Assembly: GCA_964639665.1 (NCBI GenBank)
Contig: CAZXEU010000214.1
Span: 1 to 37,117, forward strand
Length of the DNA stretch: 37,117 bases
Reading direction: 5' to 3'
Source: CAZXEU01 sp964639665
GTDB lineage: Bacteria > Bacteroidota > Rhodothermia > Rhodothermales > Bin80
The notes beneath the pieces were generated by a model that ran no database searches, was not told where the DNA came from, and saw only the letters and a program-made list of their open reading frames with translations. Both the position numbers and the translations under genes were made by a program. Each line of letters starts with the position of its first letter. Position 1 is the stretch's first letter. This document shows, piece by piece, positions 31,441 through 37,117 of the stretch.

Positions 31441-32490
31441 GTGGCTGCAAAACGAAGCGTCAGGATTGCACTGGTTGCACTGCTCTGCCTCTGCGCTCTG
31501 GGCGGCGGGGCTTTGACATACCTGGTTGAAAGCGAAAACAGCATCGAATTTGACGGGGTACGCCTGGTCAGCATACCGCCAGCATCTGACCTCGAGTCCA
31601 TCATGGACTCCCTGCAGTCAAGCGGAATTCTCAGCTCACGCTGGTCTTTCCGCTATCTGGCCCGGCTAACCGGCTGGGGAAGCCAGATCAAGGCCGGACG
31701 GTACGAATTCGCCAGCGGAGTATCCAATCGCGAGATGCTGGCCACCCTTCGGGCCGGTCTCCAGGTCCAGGTCCGGGTGACCATTCCTTCCGGGTCAAGG
31801 CCGGAGAAGATTGCGGAATCGGCAGCCCGCAACATGGCCTTTGATGCACAGGAGTTTCATGCAGCGCTTTACAATGAGGAGCTGGCACGCGAATTGGGCA
31901 CCGATACGCTGCACCTGTTTGCCTACATGCTACCGGACACTTACTTCTTCTACTGGCTCACCGAGCCCGAAGATGTCATTCGTCGCATGAAGGCCATTGC
32001 GGACAACGTGATTACAGATGCCACGCCCGGCGTCGGCAACGGCGTATTGGAATCCCACGACGAATTGGTAAACCTCGCGGCCATAGTCGAATGGGAGACG
32101 CGCGTCGTCGAGGAAAAAGCCCGCGTGGCTGGTGTCTACATTAACCGCCTAAAGCGAAACTGGCCATTGCAGGCTGATCCAACCGTCCAGCTTGCCGTGC
32201 TTGAGAGCGAGGGGAGCAGGCGCCGCCTGCGCTACAGGGACTACGCTGTGGACCATCCGTACAACACGTACCTGTTTACCGGCCTGCCCCCCGGTCCTAT
32301 TACCAACCCTTCCGCTTCGTCCCTGCGGGCCGCCGCGGCCCCAGAGGAGCATTCGTATTTCTTCTTTGTGGCAAGTCCGGAGGGCGGGCACTCCTTCAAT
32401 GCAACCCTCGGCGGCCACAACAGGGACGCGGCCGTGTTCCGGCGGTATCTGCGCGAGAGGCAGCGACAGGCCGCGGCAGAAGAACTGTAG
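31441..32490 (+). CDS. mltG: Endolytic murein transglycosylase MltG
   Basis: A 349-residue inner-membrane protein (YceG family) that cuts nascent glycan strands and so sets their length. The frame is open back into the chorismate mutase gene, but no ATG lies near the family start; I take the GTG at 31441, four bases after the upstream stop, which gives a short basic N-terminus and one membrane segment (about 8-28). The LysM-like part follows (about 34-110, with VTIPSGSRPEKIAE after it), and the catalytic domain with IVEWET (Glu217), the RVAGVYINRLK helix, QADPTVQ and the YNTYLFTGLPPGPITNPS loop. Length is normal. A stop-proximal R/Q/A-rich helix ends the protein. Confidence 0.93.
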   Translation: MAAKRSVRIALVALLCLCALGGGALTYLVESENSIEFDGVRLVSIPPASDLESIMDSLQSSGILSSRWSFRYLARLTGWGSQIKAGRYEFASGVSNREMLATLRAGLQVQVRVTIPSGSRPEKIAESAARNMAFDAQEFHAALYNEELARELGTDTLHLFAYMLPDTYFFYWLTEPEDVIRRMKAIADNVITDATPGVGNGVLESHDELVNLAAIVEWETRVVEEKARVAGVYINRLKRNWPLQADPTVQLAVLESEGSRRRLRYRDYAVDHPYNTYLFTGLPPGPITNPSASSLRAAAAPEEHSYFFFVASPEGGHSFNATLGGHNRDAAVFRRYLRERQRQAAAEEL

Positions 32491-32650
32491 GCTGAGGCCC
32501 TGCCCATGGCAGGCGCCGACCGGACGCCCGGCATTGAGTCCGGCAACCCCGCCACAACCTGACATCCCGCGCAGTCCCGACGCTGCGCAGCGCAGGCGGC
32601 GAGTCCGACTGACAGAGCATGGACTGCCGGAGCAGTACCACACTGTCTGG
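32491..32650. terminator. Convergent gap with two inverted repeats, possible terminators
   Basis: Between mltG (+) and the FadL-type gene (-) lie CCGGAC/GTCCGG (32520-32525 and 32538-32543) and GCGCAG/CTGCGC (32569-32574 and 32583-32588). Each has a perfect 6-bp stem and the second an 8-base loop. No T-run follows on either strand, so they are at best weak or factor-assisted terminators. Confidence 0.35.
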
Positions 32651-34255
32651 CTAGAACCTGTACCGCACGCCCAGGACGACCTGCGAGTCCCTCACCTGCT
32701 CATCTATGTGAAGCGTCCCGTCCTGGCGCGGACCCAGGCTGTCTTCCGGATACGCCAGGTACACCGTATTGTATTCTCCGGTAATCCAGCCTATATCAAG
32801 ATGCAGCCTTTGGCTTATCCGCACTCCGACGCCGCCTGTGTAATAGTTCCTGTCCAGGTTCAGCTCACTGCCTGAGCTGCTGGATACCGTCCCCCGGTAC
32901 GGTCCAGGCTGCGTGGCGCGGCCAATGCGCAAGGCGACTCCGCCCAGCCGCACTTCACCCCCAACCCGGATGTTCAGTACGGCACGGTAATCGTCCTGAA
33001 TGCTGCGATTGAGCCCGTCAAAGAAGGCCTGGTCCGACTGGGAATCAAAGCGCATCTGACTCCAGTCCACCCATTCCGCGTCTGCCAATAGAGTAAACCG
33101 GCCTCTATCAAAGCCCGCACCCGCGCCCAGCCTCCAGGGGGTTATGAGGTCATAATCATAGAAGCCGTTGCCCACATCGTCATCACGGCCACCATAGGAC
33201 AGCCGGCCCCCGTCATCGAATACGGTCTCCAGCACCGTGCCGTATCGTTCCTCTACCGTATGAACGGTCGGCGTTTCGAGTACAACGCCCAGGCGCAGAC
33301 CATGGCCAATCTTGCCGGACACTCCCAGTCGCGCGTTTACGCCCAACAGGTCGCTGGTAAGGCTCTGATTGTAGGAAAGGGAATGAAAGCCCTCCAGCAA
33401 CGAGCCATCATCCTGGAGAACGTTATAGTCATCGGGCCCATTGGCGTTAAACTTGTCTTCCTCTTCAAACGTGCTGTCAAAGTCGTATCGGCCATAGGCG
33501 ATATTGACTCCGATTCCCACCATGACATCCTCGGCCACTTCCACCGCGCCGCCGAGGCTCATCTCGCTCATGCGTCCGGATTCGGTCACGCGCCCGTACT
33601 GCCCGATGGGAGTTCCGGGCTTTACAGCCTCCAGGAAGGGATACCCGTTCGGATCGTCCACAAGAATCTCCGGGAAAAACTCGACCAGACCGCCATTGAA
33701 ACCTATGAACGGCAGGTCAGCCATCGAGGCCAGCTCATTGCCATCCAGCGTGTATTCGCCGTCGAACGGGAGAAAGGACGTGGAAATCGTGCTGTGCGAA
33801 TTCGTGCCGCTGAACTGGAGTACGCGCTCAAAGCTCTGTATCTGGTTGAAACCCACGGCCAGTACCAGCGACCCGCGACGGGTTGGCGCCTTGTAGGCAT
33901 ACCCGAAGCTGCCGATCTGAGAGGAATTAGTCTTGTAACCTTGCCGGTTGGTCTCAAATCCGCCTGTATTCGAAAATGCCTGGTCTTCGACCCGCACATA
34001 CTGCATGGCACCTGAAAAGAAGGAGCTCTGCACATAGCCGAGCCCGGCCGGATTGCGGTATACGGCGCCGTAGTCCGCCACTCCGGCTACACCCGCTCCC
34101 GCGTATCCCATCATGCGGGGACCGGTAGCAGGAGAGCGTTGGCTAAACCGCAAGGCATCCTCCACGGTTTGGGCGGTGGCGGTGCCACTGAAGCTGGCAA
34201 GCAGCATGAGAGCGGCTGACAAAGCGGTTAGTGGGGCTCGCATATAGGTATGCAT
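32651..34255 (-). CDS. OmpP1/FadL/TodX family outer-membrane transport protein
   Basis: A 534-residue outer-membrane protein from the ATG at 34255 (a second ATG at 34243 is possible); the signal peptide ends near SGTATAQ. The mature N-terminus has the FadL-like plug region (MMGYAGAGVAGVADYGAVYRNPAGLGY), which is a hallmark of the family and of its T9SS relative PorV. The rest is beta-strand rich with long polar loops, ending in the strand RDSQVVLGVRYRF with terminal Phe for barrel assembly. FadL proteins take up hydrophobic compounds such as long-chain fatty acids. PorV is usually shorter (about 390 residues), so transport is the better call. A lipoprotein gene precedes it by 83 bp. Confidence 0.9.
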   Translation of the reverse strand: MHTYMRAPLTALSAALMLLASFSGTATAQTVEDALRFSQRSPATGPRMMGYAGAGVAGVADYGAVYRNPAGLGYVQSSFFSGAMQYVRVEDQAFSNTGGFETNRQGYKTNSSQIGSFGYAYKAPTRRGSLVLAVGFNQIQSFERVLQFSGTNSHSTISTSFLPFDGEYTLDGNELASMADLPFIGFNGGLVEFFPEILVDDPNGYPFLEAVKPGTPIGQYGRVTESGRMSEMSLGGAVEVAEDVMVGIGVNIAYGRYDFDSTFEEEDKFNANGPDDYNVLQDDGSLLEGFHSLSYNQSLTSDLLGVNARLGVSGKIGHGLRLGVVLETPTVHTVEERYGTVLETVFDDGGRLSYGGRDDDVGNGFYDYDLITPWRLGAGAGFDRGRFTLLADAEWVDWSQMRFDSQSDQAFFDGLNRSIQDDYRAVLNIRVGGEVRLGGVALRIGRATQPGPYRGTVSSSSGSELNLDRNYYTGGVGVRISQRLHLDIGWITGEYNTVYLAYPEDSLGPRQDGTLHIDEQVRDSQVVLGVRYRF

Positions 34256-34338
34256 GGATTCGTGCTTACTCTTCGTTTTGGATCCGGGCGTGCAGGTGCT
34301 GGGCACAGCCAGCCTGGATCCGCATTGATCAACAGATT

Positions 34339-35661
34339 CTACCCGTTGCCGCGTCGGATGGAACTGCGGCCACCGCTGCTGCGGGACGGCGTCGAGCTTC
34401 GTGAAGGCGTCCTGCTGACGGTACCCCCGCTCCTGGACGGCGGCGGCGACACCCTTCCACTGCTACGCGCGGGGCTGTTGCTGCGAGACGGGGTCGACCG
34501 GGTCGTGCCGCTGCTTCGGGACGGCGTCGTACTGCGCCCTACCCTTGACGGGGTCGTTCCACTGCTGCGGGACGGCGTCGTGCTGCGTCCTACCCTCGAC
34601 CGGGTCGTTCCACTGCTGCGGGATGGCGTAGTGCTACGGCCAACCCGTGACGGGACCGTGCCGCTGCTGCGGGACGGCGTCGTGCTGCGTCCTACCCTTG
34701 ACGGGGTCGCGCCGCTGCTGCGGGACGGCGTAGTGCTGCGTCCTATCCTCGACCGGGTCGTGCCGCTGCTTCGGGACGGCACCGTGCTCCTGCCCACGAC
34801 GGGCCGCCTCACGGCGGTGCGAGTGCTGCCGACCGTGGCACGAGGGGCCGCACCGCTGCGCACCGTTCCGCGTGGCCTGGCATTGGGCGCAGCACGCGTG
34901 GAACTTCCTGCTGCAGTCACTCCTCCGCGTGTGCGGGTCGCAGCTGTGGAGGCAGCGCCGGAGGATCCTGCGCGCTGGGCGCCCCGCTCGATGCCGAATG
35001 TGGACACACCACCCCTGCCTTCAGCCTCTCCTCCAAGACCACCGCGGCCTACGGTCGAGCCGCGCGGACCGTAGTTTGCATAGGAGCGTCGCGCGTAGTT
35101 CCCGCCATAGTAGCCGAAAGGAGAGTATCCATAGTAGCCGGGATAGCCGTAGTAGCCGTAGCGCGAATACGGGGAGTAGCCGAAGTGCGCGAAACCGTAG
35201 CCCCCGTAGCCGCCGTAGCCGTATCCAAAGCGCGAGTGTCCCCACCGGCTATAGCCCGGACCAAACAGCCACGGATCGTACAGACCATAAGAGCAATTGA
35301 ACAGGCAACTGCCCATGGACCAGGACGGACCCCAACCCCATCCATCGTAATAGAAGGGGTCATGCCACGAATAAAACGACGACCGCGGGTAGCCGTAGAA
35401 CGTGGAAAAGTAGGTCCTGTAGCGCCGGGGCCGAACGTAGTAGTAATCGTCTTCGTAGTAATAGTCGGAAACAACAACGCTGTCCTCCCCTGTTTCCGTC
35501 ACGTACTCCACTACCTCTCCGTACGCAGGCACTTCTTCCACATAGTGAAAGCCAAGCTGGGTATAGCATCCTGCAACCGTCACCGCAAGGGCCGTTACTA
35601 CGAGGCCGGGAGCCCAGCGGACTCGGGGCGCTACCTGGTCGTCTTTCGAATGGATCTTCAT
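34339..35661 (-). CDS. Low-complexity lipoprotein with Y/G-rich region and six S/R/T/P repeats
   Basis: A 440-residue lipoprotein: the signal (about 15-31) ends in TVAGC with the lipidated Cys32. A short acidic part (DDYYYV) is followed by a Y/G-rich region (about 66-200, e.g. GYGYGGYGGYGFAHFGY) with two free Cys (119, 123), then a basic G/A/S/T/R region and six 17-residue repeats with the consensus GRSTTPSRSSGTTPSRV (about 290-391), and a serine/arginine/proline tail ending RRGNG. No enzyme domain is visible. The protein should be anchored in the outer membrane with a disordered, highly basic C-terminus, possibly binding anionic polymers, DNA or lipopolysaccharide; that is inference. It is upstream of the FadL-type gene. 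The opposite strand also reads open but is a shadow. Confidence 0.85.
   Translation of the reverse strand: MKIHSKDDQVAPRVRWAPGLVVTALAVTVAGCYTQLGFHYVEEVPAYGEVVEYVTETGEDSVVVSDYYYEDDYYYVRPRRYRTYFSTFYGYPRSSFYSWHDPFYYDGWGWGPSWSMGSCLFNCSYGLYDPWLFGPGYSRWGHSRFGYGYGGYGGYGFAHFGYSPYSRYGYYGYPGYYGYSPFGYYGGNYARRSYANYGPRGSTVGRGGLGGEAEGRGGVSTFGIERGAQRAGSSGAASTAATRTRGGVTAAGSSTRAAPNARPRGTVRSGAAPRATVGSTRTAVRRPVVGRSTVPSRSSGTTRSRIGRSTTPSRSSGATPSRVGRSTTPSRSSGTVPSRVGRSTTPSRSSGTTRSRVGRSTTPSRSSGTTPSRVGRSTTPSRSSGTTRSTPSRSNSPARSSGRVSPPPSRSGGTVSRTPSRSSTPSRSSGGRSSIRRGNG
34496..34801. repeat. Tandem array of six 51-bp units
   Basis: Six consecutive copies start at 34496, 34547, 34598, 34649, 34700 and 34751, with a period of exactly 51 bp, inside the lipoprotein gene on the minus strand. 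Copies differ by a few bases, with codons 12-13 and the closing codon most variable (TTR, ATP, TVP, TTP). The period is a multiple of three, so gain or loss of copies keeps the frame. No unique spacers separate copies, so this is not a CRISPR array. Confidence 0.92.
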
Positions 35662-35914
35662 CTTGGTACCCGGCAGGTCAGGATTGCATTATCAAGATAA
35701 CGTGCATCATGGACTCTAGGGTCCGGCAGAACTCTCGCCCTGCTACTTCCCGTAGAGCAAAAAGCGGGCCAAACGCCTCGCAGCCGCTATTGGCGGCATG
35801 TCGGTGCGGACACGGACAGCCGGCGTCCCGAATTGCGGACGGAGCGTACGGTATCCGTAACGTGCTCGCGAGTATTCTTGGTGCGCACCATTAACACTGC
35901 AACCGCGACGAACC
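35662..35914. promoter_or_regulatory. Divergent intergenic region, lipoprotein and aldo/keto reductase
   Basis: The start codons of the lipoprotein (-) and the aldo/keto reductase (+) diverge across 253 bp. A GATAAT hexamer (minus strand, 35693-35688) could be the -10 of the lipoprotein gene but has no good -35 at 16-18 bases. A short hairpin, TACGG-TAT-CCGTA, lies at 35847-35859 on the reductase side. No Shine-Dalgarno sequence is present before either start. Confidence 0.35.
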
Positions 35915-36886
35915 ATGAAATACCGCTCGATCGGCCGCCTCGGATTCAATGTCAGCGAAATCGGGTACGGCATGTGGGGCATGGCCGGCTGGACCGGATC
36001 CGACGACAAACAGTCCCTCGAGTCCCTTCAGCTCGCCGTGGAACTTGGCTGCACCTTCTTCGACACGGCGTGGGCATACGGAGATGGCCACAGCGAGCGG
36101 CTTCTGGGCAAGCTTGTTCGGGCCAACCCGGGCTGCCGGCTGTATACGGCCTCCAAGGTTCCTCCAAGGAACAGGCAGTGGCCAAGCCGCCACTCGTACA
36201 CACTCGACGACTGCTACCCTCCTTACCACGTTGCGGACTACGTTGAGCGCAGCCTCCAAAATACGGGGCTGGAGGTCATCGATATCATGCAGCTGCACAC
36301 CTGGGAAGATGCGTGGCTTGCCGACGATCGGTGGATCAGCGAGCTGGCCCGGCAGAAATCGGAGGGCCGCATCCGGGGCATCGGCATCAGCGTCAACCGG
36401 TGGGAACCCTGGAACGGCGTGGAGGCGGTACGAAGCGGCCTGGTGGATTGCGTACAGGTGATCTACAACATCTTCGACCAGAATCCGCAGGACGAGTTGT
36501 TTCCGGCCTGCCGGGAGCATGACGTGGGCGTGATTGCCCGAGTCCCTTTTGACGAGGGCACGCTGACCGGCAATATTACGCTGGAGAGCACCTGGCCACC
36601 GGATGACTGGCGCAGCACCTACTTCGTGCCCGAAAACCTCAAGAGCTCAGTAGCTCACGCCGATGCCCTGAAACCGCTGGTGCCTGAGGGAACGAACATG
36701 GCGGAAATGGCGCTTCGCTTCATTCTGGGCGAACCCGTGGTAAGCACCGTAATTCCCGGCATGCGCAAACTTCGGCACGTGGAGGCCAATATGGCCGCCA
36801 GTGACCAGGGCCCCCTGGACAAGAGCCTGATGGCACAGCTCGCCGGCCACAGATGGGACCGCACCCCGACCGAATGGTCTCAGTAG
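35915..36886 (+). CDS. Aldo/keto reductase
   Basis: A 323-residue NADPH-type oxidoreductase of the AKR superfamily with the beta/alpha barrel signatures: RLGFNVSEIGYGMWGM at the start, the catalytic tetrad Asp50 and Tyr55 (FDTAWAYGDGHSE), Lys81 (TASKVPP) and His128 (MQLHTWE), the QVIYNIFDQ strand, and the cofactor segment STVIPGMRKLRHVEAN near the end. The physiological substrate is unknown; homologues of this length are typical for soluble AKRs of bacteria. The following gene starts inside its last codons (ATG at 36874), in another frame. Confidence 0.92.
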   Translation: MKYRSIGRLGFNVSEIGYGMWGMAGWTGSDDKQSLESLQLAVELGCTFFDTAWAYGDGHSERLLGKLVRANPGCRLYTASKVPPRNRQWPSRHSYTLDDCYPPYHVADYVERSLQNTGLEVIDIMQLHTWEDAWLADDRWISELARQKSEGRIRGIGISVNRWEPWNGVEAVRSGLVDCVQVIYNIFDQNPQDELFPACREHDVGVIARVPFDEGTLTGNITLESTWPPDDWRSTYFVPENLKSSVAHADALKPLVPEGTNMAEMALRFILGEPVVSTVIPGMRKLRHVEANMAASDQGPLDKSLMAQLAGHRWDRTPTEWSQ

Positions 36887-37117
36887 GGACAAGCCGGACC
36901 GCAAGTGTGCCGCCAGCCGCTGCGCCCGCATGCCTGCGGAAAGCCGCCTTGTGCGCAGTGCTGCTGTCGGCCACCGCTTCGTGGTGCGCCGCGCAGCATT
37001 GGGGGCAGGTCAGGGGACGTGTCACCGAAGCTGCCACAGAGTTTCCCGTTCCGGGAGCGCACGTGGTGGTGGCCGGCACCGATTTCGGAACGGCTACGGA
37101 CAGCGACGGCACCTTTG
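36874..37117 (+). CDS. 5' part of an exported CarboxypepD_reg-type protein (TonB-receptor-like), cut by the right edge
   Basis: From the ATG at 36874, 13 bases inside the aldo/keto reductase gene, 81 codons are open to the window edge. A signal peptide is visible (LRKAALCAVLLSATASWCAAQ, cleavage near residue 41), followed by GQVRGRVTEAATEFPVPGAHVVVAGTDFGTATDSDGTF, the start of a carboxypeptidase-regulatory-like domain. This domain is the N-terminal extension of SusC/TonB-dependent receptors and other surface proteins of Bacteroidota, so such a receptor is the most likely complete product. Start codons further downstream (GTG at 36907) are also possible. The overlap with the reductase gene suggests co-transcription. 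Confidence 0.75.
   Translation, partial: MVSVGTSRTASVPPAAAPACLRKAALCAVLLSATASWCAAQHWGQVRGRVTEAATEFPVPGAHVVVAGTDFGTATDSDGTF

Noticed and set aside
32651..34255. FadL-type protein as PorV of the T9SS
   Set aside because: It has the shared N-terminal plug pattern, but its length and long loops fit the FadL transporters better than PorV.
34496..34801. CRISPR-like regular repeat
   Set aside because: The 51-bp units are contiguous, have no unique spacers and lie within a coding frame.
34250..35074. Plus-strand frame with repeated LLRDGVVLRPT units
   Set aside because: It is the reverse reading of the 51-bp array. The minus-strand frame has a signal peptide with lipobox and a full-length protein, so the regular repeat here is a by-product.
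19185..37117. T9SS cargo with a C-terminal sorting domain next to sprA
   Set aside because: None of the exported proteins ends with a recognisable type A or B T9SS signal. The ends of the two Y/G-rich proteins do not match.

Overview
The window looks like a moderately high-G+C member of the Bacteroidota/Rhodothermota side of the tree, most like Rhodothermia (Salinibacter/Rhodothermus relatives). The grounds are a full-length SprA (type IX secretion outer-membrane translocon), a Bacteroidota-style Bat operon, a Bacteroidota-type alpha-oxoamine synthase of the serine palmitoyltransferase group, FadL-type and CarboxypepD_reg-type envelope proteins, and the near absence of Shine-Dalgarno sequences before most start codons. 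This placement is inference; no rRNA is present. Nearly the whole window is ordinary, densely packed coding sequence with many ATGA/TGATG junctions. I see no insertion sequence, prophage, CRISPR array or tRNA.

Layout. 1-269: possible truncated minus-strand ORF. 537-3111 (+): lipid module of an alpha-oxoamine synthase and a GNAT-like protein, likely long-chain base synthesis and N-acylation. 3052-4957 (-): YceI-like protein, PurQ and a rhomboid protease. 5069-12355 (+): DUF58 protein, a BatD-like/DUF4381-like membrane protein, then BatA, BatB, BatC, BatD and BatE, without the usual moxR ahead of them. 12434-16140 (+): replication/repair group dnaX, ybaB, an unknown two-TM protein and recR. 16137-19008 (-): a tightly coupled operon of DUF4440-like lipoprotein, short-chain dehydrogenase, 40-residue membrane protein and Na+/solute symporter. 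19185-28333 (+): sprA (2656 codons), lipB and an acidic hypothetical protein.

28335-30908 (-): DUF423 protein, lipoprotein, RsfS, a membrane-anchored LytR_C protein and a secreted Y/G-rich protein preceded by a perfect TTGACA-N17-TATAAT promoter. 31080-32490 (+): AroQ-type chorismate mutase and MltG. 32651-35661 (-): a FadL-family porin and a low-complexity lipoprotein with six 51-bp repeats. 35915-37117 (+): an aldo/keto reductase and the start of a CarboxypepD_reg-type exported protein that runs off the window.

The common theme is the cell envelope: unusual lipid synthesis, T9SS, the Bat complex, FadL, MltG, lipoproteins and Y/G-rich surface proteins, set beside housekeeping genes (purQ, dnaX, recR, lipB, rsfS). 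I did not find a clearly new multi-gene defence or mobile system. The strongest candidates for novelty are the Y/G plus S/R/T/P-repeat lipoprotein, the symporter operon with its tiny coupled membrane protein, and the lipid module whose amino-acid substrate cannot be read from sequence.
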